A stretch of DNA of 64,000 nt from an uncultured Pelagibacteraceae bacterium (GCA_902593905.1 CACJKF010000001.1:310001-374000), one strand, 5' to 3'; positions 11,398-20,649 are shown, numbered from the stretch's first letter. Translations and numbers: made by a program. Notes: generated by a model not told the origin, from the sequence alone.

Positions 11398-12464
11398 TAA
11401 TTAAACAATGCTTTTAAAAAAATTAATTTTGGCATTTTGCTTATAATATTTATGTCTTCAATTAAATTACTTTTATTTGATAAAAATTTTATAATCGTAT
11501 TTGAAGAAGTTTTAAACATATTAAAAAAAATTTTAGGCATTTTTTCGGGGTGTTTTTCTAATACTCTAAGAAATACTTTATCTAAAAATTGATATTTTTT
11601 TCCTATAGAAAATATTTTTGCTTTACTAATATTGTCAATATTTTTTACAATATAACGACTATGCTCTTGAATGTTCAAAAAAGTGTAACCTGTACTTAAC
11701 CGAGTCATCCCCCCAGCTGATCCAATATTAATTATTTTATTATTATTACTTAATGATGGAGAAAAGAGGGGTATAGCTCCCTTTTCTGTAAAATTTATTT
11801 TATAGTTTTTTATACCCAGATTATTCTCAATATAATTTTCTAACTGAAGGTCATAATCTTTGAGGCTTTGATCCTCTAAATCCGATAACCAAGTAGTTTC
11901 AATCAAAGCTTTATTTTTGCTGAATGGCAATGTGTAGAAAAAATGTACATCTTTTCTCTGATCACAATTAAAATCCATTAAGTTTATTATTTCCTCATCA
12001 AAAATATTCTTAGGTGTCTCTATCTCGATTCCTTGAAAGTGTTGCCATAACTCAGATTTATTAAGTTCTTTTTTAAAAATACTATTAAAAATTATTGAAT
12101 TTTCTGAATTGACTTCGTTTAGATTTCTGAAAAAACTAATATTGGAATTTGTTGAGAGTTTAGAATTTATCTTTTTATAAAATTTTCCACTATCAATACT
12201 TTGGTAAGGGAATTTTTTATTTGTTAATTCTTTAGAGTTTTCAGCAGTATTAATTGTAAAATTATTCCAACTTTTAATTACACAATCTTTAAAATTATGA
12301 TCAAATACTTTCCAGAATGACCAAGTTTTGTCTCTCTTATACTCTTCACGGGTTTCAATTATAGCTAAAGTTTTCTCTTTTAACTTGTCATTTATTTCAA
12401 GCTCATAGGCCAAAGATAAACCCGCGCACCCACCTCCAACGATAATATAATCAAATTCTTTCAT
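11397..12464 (-). CDS. crtY: Lycopene beta-cyclase
   Basis: Cyclises lycopene ends to give beta-carotene. The 355-residue flavoprotein starts with the dinucleotide-binding loop IIVGGGCAGLSLAYEL, has DKTWSFW near residue 65 (typical of CrtY), and carries GMTRLSTGYTFLN, the family's conserved C-terminal substrate motif. It overlaps crtB by 14 bases and blh by one base, giving a crtI-crtB-crtY-blh order. The family is divergent in sequence but the motifs and neighbours agree. Confidence 0.92.
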   Translation of the reverse strand: MKEFDYIIVGGGCAGLSLAYELEINDKLKEKTLAIIETREEYKRDKTWSFWKVFDHNFKDCVIKSWNNFTINTAENSKELTNKKFPYQSIDSGKFYKKINSKLSTNSNISFFRNLNEVNSENSIIFNSIFKKELNKSELWQHFQGIEIETPKNIFDEEIINLMDFNCDQRKDVHFFYTLPFSKNKALIETTWLSDLEDQSLKDYDLQLENYIENNLGIKNYKINFTEKGAIPLFSPSLSNNNKIINIGSAGGMTRLSTGYTFLNIQEHSRYIVKNIDNISKAKIFSIGKKYQFLDKVFLRVLEKHPEKMPKIFFNMFKTSSNTIIKFLSNKSNLIEDINIISKMPKLIFLKALFN

Positions 12465-13299
12465 TCAAATTAATCTCTTGTTCTAAAATATTATGATTTA
12501 ATTGATTGTCGTAATTTAAATTTTTTATGAATAATAATTTAATAAAGTCAATAATAGATAAAAAAGTCTGTATTATCTTTTCAAATATTGGGACATAGAT
12601 TTTGCCAGCTTTATTATAATTATCTATGTTATTTTGTTTGAGAATGTAGTCACCTATTTTCCTATAAACTCGTCTTGCTACAATAACTGAAAATCTAGAT
12701 TTAACTGGTATACTACTAATAGATGCAAATGATTTTTCGTAAAAGGCTTGAGACTCATTTATAATAGTTCGAATTGATGAAAAATTGTGTTTAATATACT
12801 GTCTATTACGCGCTTTATCCTCACAAACATCTCTAGCAATATTAGTAAGTTGCATGGCTATACCAAGATCAATCGCACCTTTTAGAGCCTCCTTTTTTTT
12901 AACTTTCATTATTTTTGACATCATTAATCCAACTGTTCCAGCAACTCTGTAAGAATAAACAAGTAAATCTTTTTTCGAATTAATCATTACTTTTTCCTCC
13001 AAGTCTGTTTCAACTCCATCAAATAAATCTATTACTATTTGATAAGAAATACCTTCACTATCAATGAGTGACCACATATCTTTAATAATTTGATTATCTA
13101 GATTTTTATTCTCAAAATCTTTTTTGAATTTTGAGAATATTCTTTTCTTTATACTTAGATTATTATCATCATCAACTATATCGTCTAATGTTCTACAGAA
13201 ATTATATAAAGATGAACATTTGTCTAATGTATTACTCGAAAGAAAAAAACTTGCCCAATAAAAAGATTTAGCATGTTTTTTTAATAAATTACTTTTCAT
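12451..13299 (-). CDS. crtB: Phytoene synthase
   Basis: Condenses two geranylgeranyl diphosphates into phytoene. The 282-residue all-helical protein has both Asp-rich metal-binding motifs: RTLDDIVDDD near residue 36, and QLTNIARDVCED near residue 160. YSYRVAGTVGLMM, another family signature, lies between. The start lies one base from the crtI stop. No geranylgeranyl diphosphate synthase (crtE) is present in the window, so its substrate must come from a prenyl synthase encoded elsewhere. Confidence 0.95.
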   Translation of the reverse strand: MKSNLLKKHAKSFYWASFFLSSNTLDKCSSLYNFCRTLDDIVDDDNNLSIKKRIFSKFKKDFENKNLDNQIIKDMWSLIDSEGISYQIVIDLFDGVETDLEEKVMINSKKDLLVYSYRVAGTVGLMMSKIMKVKKKEALKGAIDLGIAMQLTNIARDVCEDKARNRQYIKHNFSSIRTIINESQAFYEKSFASISSIPVKSRFSVIVARRVYRKIGDYILKQNNIDNYNKAGKIYVPIFEKIIQTFLSIIDFIKLLFIKNLNYDNQLNHNILEQEINLNERI

Positions 13300-14765
13300 T
13301 AAAATAATTTGTCTAAAACTTTTGCCGATGATAGAACTCCAGGCATTCCAGCACCTGGATGTGTACCAGCACCTACAAAGTATAAATTTTTATATATTTC
13401 AGATTGATTATGAAATCTAAAATAAGCCGACTGAGAAAATTTTGGTTGAATTGAAAATCCAGATCCATAAAGAGTTGCAAGATCTATTTCGAAGTAGTCA
13501 GGTGTTAAATAAAAATCACTTACCACATTTTCTTTAATACCAGGTAAAACAGTTTTATCCATTTTATCTAAAACTAAACCTTTAAATTTCTCACCTTCTT
13601 CGATCCAATTAACTTTAGATAAGTTATTTGGAACTGGAACCAAAACATAAAAAGCATCTTGACCTTCTGGGGCCATACTAGGATCTGTTGCAGATGGCCG
13701 ATGTAAATAATAGCTTATATCATCAGAAAGTATTTTCTTTTCAAAGATTTTATCAAGATGTTTTTCATAAGCTTCCCCAAAGTAAATTGTATGATGTGCA
13801 ACATCGCTATATTTTTTTTTAGATCCAAAGTAATAAACAAATAATCCCATTGAATAATCCATTCTTTTCATTTTTTGTTTAAATAAAAAATTATAATCCT
13901 CCTTTGATTTAATCAAGTTGTTGTAAACATTTGGGGGATCAGAGTTACAAATCACATAGTCACTATTAATTATTTTAGAATTATTAATTTTAACACCTTT
14001 TACCTTTTTGTTTTCTGTAAGTATTTCTGTGACTTCAGCGCTTTTAAAAATTTTTATATTTTCTTCAATCATTAGTTTTTCTAAAGCTTTAACAACACTT
14101 CCGGTCCCTCCCATTGAGTAGTGGATACCCCATTTTTTTTCTAAAAATAAAATCAAAGTATATATCGAAGTAGTGCTGAAAGGATTTCCACCTACTAAAA
14201 GAGGATGCATACTAAATACTCTTCTTAATTTTTCATTAGATATATAGTTAGAAACTAAACTATAGACTGATTTATAACTTTTTAGCTTTAATAAAGATGG
14301 GATTTGTTTCATCATAAAGACTAAATTATTAAAAGGCTTGTCAGATAAGTCCGTAAAACCTTTGTCGAATATTTTTTCAGTAAAATTTACTAAATCTTTA
14401 TATCCGTCATAATCAGTAGGGTTGAATTTTTTGACTTGTTCTTCCATAGATTTATCATCACCATTATAGTCGAAAGTATCCCCGTTATTGAATACAAATC
14501 TGTACCATAAATCTAAAGGCACTATTTTTACGTAATCGGAAATGTTTTTGTTAAAAAGTGAAAATAATTCTTCAAACAGATACGGAGCAGTTATAACAGT
14601 TGGGCCTCCATCATAAATGAATTGATTTTTTTTAAAAACCCTAGCCCGACCACCAAGATCAGGATGTTTTTCGACTAAGGTAACTTTATAACCTTTAGCT
14701 TTTAGTCTTAATGATGCAGCTAAACCACCGAAACCTGAGCCTATTACTATTATCTTTTTTGCCAT
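13299..14765 (-). CDS. crtI: Phytoene desaturase
   Basis: FAD-dependent desaturase of 488 residues converting phytoene to lycopene. The N-terminal loop VIGSGFGGLAASLRLKAKG and the following GGRARVF mark the FAD fold; GGPTVITAP is typical of CrtI; the C-terminal FVGAGTHPGAGMPGVL is the second carotenoid-desaturase signature. It is the first carotenoid gene of the cluster and starts only 18 bases after the atpF stop, leaving no room for a separate promoter outside atpF. Confidence 0.96.
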   Translation of the reverse strand: MAKKIIVIGSGFGGLAASLRLKAKGYKVTLVEKHPDLGGRARVFKKNQFIYDGGPTVITAPYLFEELFSLFNKNISDYVKIVPLDLWYRFVFNNGDTFDYNGDDKSMEEQVKKFNPTDYDGYKDLVNFTEKIFDKGFTDLSDKPFNNLVFMMKQIPSLLKLKSYKSVYSLVSNYISNEKLRRVFSMHPLLVGGNPFSTTSIYTLILFLEKKWGIHYSMGGTGSVVKALEKLMIEENIKIFKSAEVTEILTENKKVKGVKINNSKIINSDYVICNSDPPNVYNNLIKSKEDYNFLFKQKMKRMDYSMGLFVYYFGSKKKYSDVAHHTIYFGEAYEKHLDKIFEKKILSDDISYYLHRPSATDPSMAPEGQDAFYVLVPVPNNLSKVNWIEEGEKFKGLVLDKMDKTVLPGIKENVVSDFYLTPDYFEIDLATLYGSGFSIQPKFSQSAYFRFHNQSEIYKNLYFVGAGTHPGAGMPGVLSSAKVLDKLF

Positions 14766-14783
14766 TATATTTTATGGCCTATA

Positions 14784-15281
14784 TTAACTGGATTTTTTCT
14801 TAAGTGCTAATTTTGTTTCTTCGATGCTAGATGAGTAAATTTTATCTAATTTGCTTTTATCTAAAGAGTTTTTGATCAGTTTTTCAACTGACTCTATGGC
14901 TATTTTGACTGAAGCATTTTTAATATCTTTCTCAGCTTGATTTTTAAGTTGTCTAATTCTTTCCTCAGCATTTTTTTTTCTTATTTCCATAAAATTATGA
15001 AAATCCTTGTTAGTTTTAATAACATTTTTTTCCGCTTGCTCATTAGCGTTATTTATCATTTCTTTTACTTCATTTTTTGAGTTACTAATTTTTTTTTCAT
15101 TTTCAGTCAAAATATTTTTAGCATCTTCTTTTAATTTTTCTGCCTCATTAATTTGATTTTTAATATCTGATATATTTTTATCAAGAACACCTCTAACTTT
15201 TTGAGGTATCTTGAAATAAATTAATATACCTATGAAAATTATAAAGGAAATTGTAACCCAAAAAGTTGCATCAAATGTCAT
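14784..15281 (-). CDS. atpF: ATP synthase F0 subunit b
   Basis: Peripheral-stalk subunit linking the membrane a subunit to F1. The 165-residue protein has a single N-terminal membrane helix (FWVTISFIIFIGILIYF) and then a long charged coiled coil. It is paired with a longer b' protein encoded just upstream, the alphaproteobacterial arrangement with two distinct b-type subunits. Its start overlaps the b' stop by 4 bases. I assign this shorter, later copy as b and the upstream one as b' from order and length. Confidence 0.92.
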   Translation of the reverse strand: MTFDATFWVTISFIIFIGILIYFKIPQKVRGVLDKNISDIKNQINEAEKLKEDAKNILTENEKKISNSKNEVKEMINNANEQAEKNVIKTNKDFHNFMEIRKKNAEERIRQLKNQAEKDIKNASVKIAIESVEKLIKNSLDKSKLDKIYSSSIEETKLALKKKSS

Positions 15282-15853
15282 AAGTATTTACCAACATTTT
15301 TTTTTGAGACATCTTCTACTGTAGCTTTAATACTACTTTGGTTTAATTTATCTCCTGATATTTTTTCAATAATGTTTAAGGCAATATTCTCTGATATATT
15401 TTGTATCGAAGATATTGAATTTTTTTTCAATTCAATTATTTCTTTTTGAGCTTTTGTAAGTTCTTTTTCGATTTCTTTGTCTATTACCTCTTTTTTTGCC
15501 TGAATATTTTTATCTAAATCATTTTTAGAATCGATATGAATCTTCGCAACTTCTTTTTTAGCATTTGACAATATAACTTGATATTCCTTAAGTTTAGCTT
15601 CAGACTGTTCTTTAAATTTACTAGCATTTTCTAAATCTTCTTTAATTTTTCTCTCTCGATTGTCTAAATTTTCTTTAATTTTAGGTAAGTAGAATTTTGA
15701 AATAGAAATGTAAAGTATTGTAAAAACAAGTATCAACCAAAACGCTTGTGATGCCCAATATGTTGGATCCAGCTGAGGCATTCCAGCCTCAGCTGCAAAT
15801 AAGTCTGTTCTTTTAGCCACAAGAGCTATTGATAAACCTAGCAATCTTTTCAT
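15278..15853 (-). CDS. atpG: ATP synthase F0 subunit b'
   Basis: Second peripheral-stalk subunit, 191 residues. It has an N-terminal segment MKRLLGLSIALVAKRTDLFAAEAGMPQLDPTYW, where PQLDxxxWxSQ is the hallmark of b'. A membrane helix (FWLILVFTILYISI) and a long coiled coil (about residues 60-180) follow. The N-terminal extension before the conserved core could be trimmed if translation began later, but ATG 15853 is well placed 9 bases after atpE. It would form a b/b' heterodimer. Confidence 0.92.
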   Translation of the reverse strand: MKRLLGLSIALVAKRTDLFAAEAGMPQLDPTYWASQAFWLILVFTILYISISKFYLPKIKENLDNRERKIKEDLENASKFKEQSEAKLKEYQVILSNAKKEVAKIHIDSKNDLDKNIQAKKEVIDKEIEKELTKAQKEIIELKKNSISSIQNISENIALNIIEKISGDKLNQSSIKATVEDVSKKNVGKYL

Positions 15854-15862
15854 ATTAAATTT

Positions 15863-16090
15863 TTAAAATGCAAATAAAATAATTAAAGCTACTACAAGTC
15901 CAAACAATCCAGTTGCTTCTGCTAAAGCAAATCCCAATAATAAGTTAGGGAATTGTTTCTGAGCCGCAGATGGATTTCTCATTGCTCCAGATAGGTAGTT
16001 ACCGAAAATAATTCCGATACCTACGCCAGCTCCAGCTAATGCGATTGCAGCAAGACCTGCTCCAATCATTTTTGCCGCTTCTAACTCCAT
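15863..16090 (-). CDS. atpE: ATP synthase F0 subunit c
   Basis: Proteolipid of the rotor ring, 75 residues forming a hairpin of two helices. The polar loop MRNPSAAQKQFPN is intact, and the ion-carrying carboxylate is Glu in LAEATGLFGL. Residues that mark sodium-type rings are missing: Ala follows the Glu, and the first helix reads GVGIGI without the Gln. This points to proton coupling. A strong ribosome-binding site precedes the start, which fits the many copies of c per enzyme. Confidence 0.98.
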   Translation of the reverse strand: MELEAAKMIGAGLAAIALAGAGVGIGIIFGNYLSGAMRNPSAAQKQFPNLLLGFALAEATGLFGLVVALIILFAF

Positions 16091-16094
16091 TTTT

Positions 16095-16100
16095 CCTCCT
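16095..16100 (-). promoter_or_regulatory. Strong Shine-Dalgarno site of atpE
   Basis: On the minus strand AGGAGG stands 4 bases before the atpE ATG. It is the closest match to the anti-Shine-Dalgarno consensus that I noticed in the window. It sits before the subunit needed in the highest copy number. Confidence 0.75.
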
Positions 16101-16107
16101 TTATTAA

Positions 16108-16842
16108 TTAATGGTGTAAATTTAATGCATCATTTAAATAGATGCAGGTTAATATAGCAAAAACATAAGCTTGTAAAAATGCTACTAAAATTTCCAAGCC
16201 TGTTAACGCTACCGAAAAACTAAGCGGTAACCACCCACCTAATATTCCTAAACTAACTACGAACCCCCCGAAGACTTTTAACATTGTGTGGCCCGCCATC
16301 ATATTAGCAAATAAACGTACAGATAAGCTTACTGGCCTACTTAGATAGGAAATAATTTCTATCAAGGTAATTAATGGTAAAAGAACAGCTGGAACACCGC
16401 TTGGTACAAATATACCTAAATATTTAAAGCCGTGTTTTATAAAACCAATAACCGTTACAGCTACGAATATAAATAAAGCCATGATCAGTGTAACAATTAT
16501 GTGACTTGTTACTGTGAAAGAATAGGGGAGCATCCCTACCATATTGCAGAATAAAACGAACATAAACAAACTAAATATAAATGGAAAGTAAGGTTTAGCC
16601 TTTGAGCCAGCAGTATCGCTAATCATTTTTGCCACAAAGTTATAAAATAATTCTGCAGTTAGTTGTATTTTATCTGGGATAATTTTTCTTTCTCTTGTTC
16701 CTAAAAATAAAAATAGTAAGATTATTGAAGCGCTAATAATCATGAATAAACTCGCGTTAGTAAAAGACAAATCAACGCCAGCTATTTTAATTTCTGGTCC
16801 AATTTTATGGACTGTGAATTGTTGCATCGGGTTGCTTGCCAT
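16108..16842 (-). CDS. atpB: ATP synthase F0 subunit a
   Basis: Stator channel subunit that carries protons to and from the c ring. The 244-residue membrane protein has the essential Arg in SLSVRLFANMMAGH, and the C-terminal helix with the conserved Gln in FLQAYVFAILTCIYL. QLTAELFYNFV and GMLPYSFTVTSH are family-typical. It follows atpI with a 9-base gap and precedes atpE, the normal F0 order. Confidence 0.98.
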   Translation of the reverse strand: MASNPMQQFTVHKIGPEIKIAGVDLSFTNASLFMIISASIILLFLFLGTRERKIIPDKIQLTAELFYNFVAKMISDTAGSKAKPYFPFIFSLFMFVLFCNMVGMLPYSFTVTSHIIVTLIMALFIFVAVTVIGFIKHGFKYLGIFVPSGVPAVLLPLITLIEIISYLSRPVSLSVRLFANMMAGHTMLKVFGGFVVSLGILGGWLPLSFSVALTGLEILVAFLQAYVFAILTCIYLNDALNLHH

Positions 16843-16851
16843 ATAAACTTT

Positions 16852-17136
16852 CTAGTCTTTTTTTTGCATTCTATTAGCTGCTCGTATTACATTAAGCATT
16901 CCACCAGCAGCTCCCAAAAAAAAGAAAATTATAATTAACCATGGTTTAGTATCAAACCAGCTGTCTAAAATAAACCCAATTATTGTCCCAACCATTACTG
17001 CAGCGATAAACTCAGTTCCTAATTTAAAGGCATTTCCCATAAATGACCCTCTTTTTTCACTATCATGATTTAATTGTTTTTCTATTTTAGATTTTGCAAT
17101 TTTAAGGCGAGTTTTAAAGTCTTCAGGAATTGTCAT
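16852..17136 (-). CDS. atpI: ATP synthase F0-associated protein AtpI
   Basis: Small two-helix membrane protein (94 residues) that commonly leads F0 operons and helps assemble the c ring. After a charged N-terminus there are two hydrophobic hairpin segments, LGTEFIAAVMVGTIIGFILD and LIIIFFFLGAAGGMLNVIRA, the second with the glycine pattern of the AtpI/Q family. It starts 6 bases after the smc stop, so smc and the F0 genes probably share transcripts. Confidence 0.88.
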   Translation of the reverse strand: MTIPEDFKTRLKIAKSKIEKQLNHDSEKRGSFMGNAFKLGTEFIAAVMVGTIIGFILDSWFDTKPWLIIIFFFLGAAGGMLNVIRAANRMQKKD

Positions 17137-17142
17137 TAATCT

Positions 17143-19587
17143 CTATGCAACTAATTCCTCTGCTCTTTGTAAATCTACAGAGACTAATTGACTAACCCCT
17201 TGTTCAGCCATTGTAACTCCGTACAATCGATCCATTCTAGACATTGTTAAAGCATGGTGTGTTATAATTATAAATTTTGTATTAGTTATTTTTGTAAGCT
17301 CGTCTAAGAGTCCGCAAAATCTTGTAACATTAGCATCATCTAAAGGAGCGTCCACTTCATCTAGCACACAAATAGGGGAAGGGTTTACTAAAAAAACTGC
17401 AAATATTAAAGATAACGCCGTTAAAGCCTGTTCTCCACCAGAAAGTAAAGTTATTGATTGAAGTCTTTTACCCGGTGGAGATACAAACATTTCTAAGCCA
17501 GCCTCAAGCGGATCGTCAGAGTCTACTAATTCGATTTTAGCTGTTCCACCATTAAAAAGTTTCGTATACACTTCATTGAATTTTCTATTAACTTTAGTAT
17601 AAGCTTCGAGTAAACGCTCTCTGCCCTTTTGGTTCAACTCATCAATACTTGTTTTTAGTTTTACTATAGCAGAATAAAGATCAGCTCTGTCGTCTTCCAT
17701 TTTTTTTATATCTGTTTCATATTTTTTGGTTTCTTCGTCAGCTCTTAAGTTAACGGAGCCCAACGACTCTCTTTGTTTTTTTGTTTTTTCAATTTTTTCG
17801 CTTTGCTCCTCAATGCTAGGTAAATTTTCTATTTCTATATTATTTAAATCTGACTGAGGTAAAATTGATGTTTCGCTGTCAATATTTAATTCATTTTTAA
17901 CAGAGTATAATAAATCTTTTTTTCTATTTTCAATACCTTCGATAGTAGCTTCATTTCTGGCTTTGTTTTCTTTTAGATCAGAAAGTTTTAATTGAATTTC
18001 TTTTAGATTTTCATTTATTGCAGTATATTTTTTTTCTGCTTGAATTAATTCGCTTTCTATTTCTTTATTTCTTTTTTTTATATTTTCTAGATTTTGTAAA
18101 TTTTGACCTTTAGAAGTTGCTATTCTTTCGGGATTTTTTTGATTTTCACTTATTTCAATTTTAATTTTATTTTTCCTGTTATTTAATTCAGATATCATTT
18201 TTTCAGAATTAGCTTTTAGATTTCTCCAATTTTCTAATTCTACATCAATATTTTTTATTCTCTCTTTTCTTTTGATAGAATCACTTTCTATAGATTTGTT
18301 TTTTCCAAATTTTTCAGCGTACTCCTCTTGCGTAAGAGTTATTTTTTTTACCAATTTTTTTAAATTTTTAAAAACTTCTTTAGAAAGTTTTCTATCATTA
18401 TCAATATCTGCTTCAATCTGGTCTAACATATTGTCTAATTGATTCTGTAATTTATCAAGTTCAGCTTTTGAAATCTGAAGTTCTTTTGAAGAATTGGTTT
18501 CAACATCTAATAATTTATTTTCTGTATTTAAAAGATCTTCTTTTTCTTTTGAAATTCTTTTTTCATTTAAATCGGCATCAAGGGATATACTTTTTTCTCT
18601 CTCAAGGTCAGAATCAACGGTCTTGATTGATTTCTCTAGTTTTTCTTGAAGGGATTTAACTCTAGCCTCTTCTTCAACAAGGTTGGTCATATCTAAATTT
18701 AGTTTTTGTAAAGAAGCAGCGCTTTCCATTTTTTTATCTCTCAAAGGCGAGAGTTTCTTATTTTCCTCCTCAAGTAATGTATTGTTATGATTATAATCAA
18801 TATTAATTGCACTTATTTCGTCATCAAGCTCACTTAATTTTTCTAAAATTCTTTTTTTATCTTTCTCGATCTCTTTTATTTTTAGGTAATACAATCCAGC
18901 TTCTATTTTTTTTATTTCTTTTGATATTTCTTTATATCTTGTAGCTTCCTCTGCTTGTTTTTTTAAATTATCCAATTGTTTTTGTTGTTGTCGTTTCAAC
19001 TCATCAGCTCTTTTTAAATTATTTTCTGCCGCATTAAGCCTTGTTTCAGCTTCTTGTCTTCTCGCATGAATGCCGGAAATACCTGCAGCTTCCTCTAATA
19101 TTGATTTTCTCTCAATTGGCTTTGCCGTAACTAACTGACCAATTCTTCCTTGGCTAATAAGTGATGGAGAGTGTGCTCCTGTAGATAAATCCGCAAAAAA
19201 TGTTTGAACATCTCTGGCTCTAACCTCTTTCTCATTAATGTAGTATTTAGAACCTTTATCTTTTTCAATCTTTCTCTTAATAGAAATTTCATCGAATTCT
19301 TTAAACTGTACTGGGCCATCTTTTTCTAAATTATCTAACAATAATGAAACCTCTGAAATATTTTTTGATGGTCTGTTGGATGTTCCAGAAAAAATTACAT
19401 CTTCCATCCCAGATCCTCTCATGCTCTTAGCTGAGTTCTCTCCCATACACCACCTTAATGCCTCAACTATATTTGATTTACCACAACCATTGGGACCAAC
19501 AATTCCTGTAAGCCCTTTTTCAATTAGAACTGTTGTCTTTTCAGAAAAAGATTTGAAACCTGTCATTTCTAAATTTTTAAATTTCAT
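17143..19587 (-). CDS. smc: Chromosome segregation SMC-like ATPase, short form without a recognisable hinge
   Basis: SMC family ATPase for chromosome organisation. Residues 1-170 form the N-lobe with Walker A GPNGCGKS at 31-38, a Q-loop region and GRIGQLVTAKP. The C-lobe begins near LGSVNLRADEE (about 609), with signature LSGGEQ at 715 and Walker B ICVLDEVDAP near 739. The protein has only 814 residues, against about 1150 for usual bacterial SMC. The roughly 435 residues between the lobes read as charged coiled coil, and I find no globular hinge or its glycine-rich contacts. Both ATPase halves are intact and in frame, so this is not a truncation. It lies downstream of dsbA-like and dciA genes. 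Confidence 0.9.
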   Translation of the reverse strand: MKFKNLEMTGFKSFSEKTTVLIEKGLTGIVGPNGCGKSNIVEALRWCMGENSAKSMRGSGMEDVIFSGTSNRPSKNISEVSLLLDNLEKDGPVQFKEFDEISIKRKIEKDKGSKYYINEKEVRARDVQTFFADLSTGAHSPSLISQGRIGQLVTAKPIERKSILEEAAGISGIHARRQEAETRLNAAENNLKRADELKRQQQKQLDNLKKQAEEATRYKEISKEIKKIEAGLYYLKIKEIEKDKKRILEKLSELDDEISAINIDYNHNNTLLEEENKKLSPLRDKKMESAASLQKLNLDMTNLVEEEARVKSLQEKLEKSIKTVDSDLEREKSISLDADLNEKRISKEKEDLLNTENKLLDVETNSSKELQISKAELDKLQNQLDNMLDQIEADIDNDRKLSKEVFKNLKKLVKKITLTQEEYAEKFGKNKSIESDSIKRKERIKNIDVELENWRNLKANSEKMISELNNRKNKIKIEISENQKNPERIATSKGQNLQNLENIKKRNKEIESELIQAEKKYTAINENLKEIQLKLSDLKENKARNEATIEGIENRKKDLLYSVKNELNIDSETSILPQSDLNNIEIENLPSIEEQSEKIEKTKKQRESLGSVNLRADEETKKYETDIKKMEDDRADLYSAIVKLKTSIDELNQKGRERLLEAYTKVNRKFNEVYTKLFNGGTAKIELVDSDDPLEAGLEMFVSPPGKRLQSITLLSGGEQALTALSLIFAVFLVNPSPICVLDEVDAPLDDANVTRFCGLLDELTKITNTKFIIITHHALTMSRMDRLYGVTMAEQGVSQLVSVDLQRAEELVA

Positions 19588-20183
19588 TATAGATTTTTTT
19601 CAATTACTTTTTTAAATTCTTTATAATCTATTTTTCCAGTATATTTTTTTTCATTAATCATAATTGTTGGAGTAGATTTAATTTTATATTTTTTTTGAGC
19701 TTCTATCCTCTGATTTAGAATTTCATCTTGTACTTGTTCATCTTTTAGACAATTTTCCATTTTATCGCTTGATAAATCTATTTCAGCTCCAATTTTTTTT
19801 ATTAATTCATTTATTTTATTTATATCAGATCCAACAGCCCAAAAATTTTGTTTTTTATATATTTTGTCTAAAAGTATAAATTTTTTATCATTATTAACGT
19901 TACATCTAACGATAATTTCAGCGTTTAGTGCAGCTAAGTCTAAAGGGAAAGCATGATGTTCAAATTTTACTAAGCCTTTATTTATATAATCTGTTTTTAA
20001 ATTTGAAAAGATTTCATTGTGAAAACTTGCACAATGCGGACATGTTAATGATGAAAAAACCTTTACTGTTATGTTAGCATCAGGGCTGCCGATGCTCAGA
20101 ATTCTACTCTCTGCATTAGCGGAACAAAATACTAAGAGTAAAAAAAATATTTTACAAATAAACTTATTTATACTTCTCATCAT
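19587..20183 (-). CDS. DsbA-like periplasmic thiol:disulfide oxidoreductase
   Basis: Thioredoxin-fold protein of 198 residues with an N-terminal signal peptide (KIFFLLLVFCSANA, cleavage before ESR). The active site is CPHC in SLTCPHCASFH, the DsbA dipeptide, and the cis-Pro loop is STPTIMI. The insert has two further cysteines (RCNVN and ENCLK). It probably oxidises or shuffles disulfides of exported proteins. A second ATG three bases downstream is possible. It overlaps dciA by 20 bases and smc by one. Confidence 0.87.
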   Translation of the reverse strand: MMRSINKFICKIFFLLLVFCSANAESRILSIGSPDANITVKVFSSLTCPHCASFHNEIFSNLKTDYINKGLVKFEHHAFPLDLAALNAEIIVRCNVNNDKKFILLDKIYKKQNFWAVGSDINKINELIKKIGAEIDLSSDKMENCLKDEQVQDEILNQRIEAQKKYKIKSTPTIMINEKKYTGKIDYKEFKKVIEKNL

Positions 20184-20649
20184 AAGCTTTTAAAAAATTA
20201 TTTAATGAACTTTTCAATTTTACATCTTTCACTTTAATTATCTTTTCCTCAATTTTCTTTTGGTCTTTAATTTGTGAAAAAATTTTATCTTTTTCTTTTA
20301 CTTTATTATGAATAATTTTTAATTTTATATTATCAATACACCTATATCCGAAAAAAGTATTAATTTTTTCAATAATTTCATTTTTATTGTACTCAACTTC
20401 AATTTCTTTGCCGTGAATAACATTTAGAACCAAGGTTCCATTTTTCATATCTTTTCCCATTTTAATTGTTACTGGGTAACAAGTTTCTGAAATTTTCTGA
20501 CTAACCATTCTAGTCCAATTATCAATTATATTAGAATAGTTATATCCACCTTTTTTTAAATATTTTTTCAAAGTCTTAGGAATAGAACTTGAAAAAGGAC
20601 GAAGTCCTTGAATGAAAGTCTGTGTTTTATTATTATTTTTGTTATGCAT
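20164..20649 (-). CDS. dciA: DUF721 / DciA-family protein
   Basis: The 161-residue protein has the DUF721 pattern: an N-terminal part ending in IIDNWTRMVSQKISETCYPV, then a KH-like segment with LVLNVIHGKEIEVEY and the closing helix ENKINTFFGY-like region around GYRCIDNIKLKI. DciA proteins load or activate the replicative helicase DnaB in bacteria lacking DnaC. The C-terminal 40 residues are Lys-rich and probably disordered. It starts back to back with mutY: the two start codons lie within the same 6 bases. Confidence 0.82.
   Translation of the reverse strand: MHNKNNNKTQTFIQGLRPFSSSIPKTLKKYLKKGGYNYSNIIDNWTRMVSQKISETCYPVTIKMGKDMKNGTLVLNVIHGKEIEVEYNKNEIIEKINTFFGYRCIDNIKLKIIHNKVKEKDKIFSQIKDQKKIEEKIIKVKDVKLKSSLNNFLKAYDEKYK

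Noticed and set aside
20608..20643. Twelve-residue hydrophobic extension of MutY
   Set aside because: It lies inside dciA coding sequence, and MutY proteins begin shortly before the WYD...LPWR motif, which matches ATG 20644.
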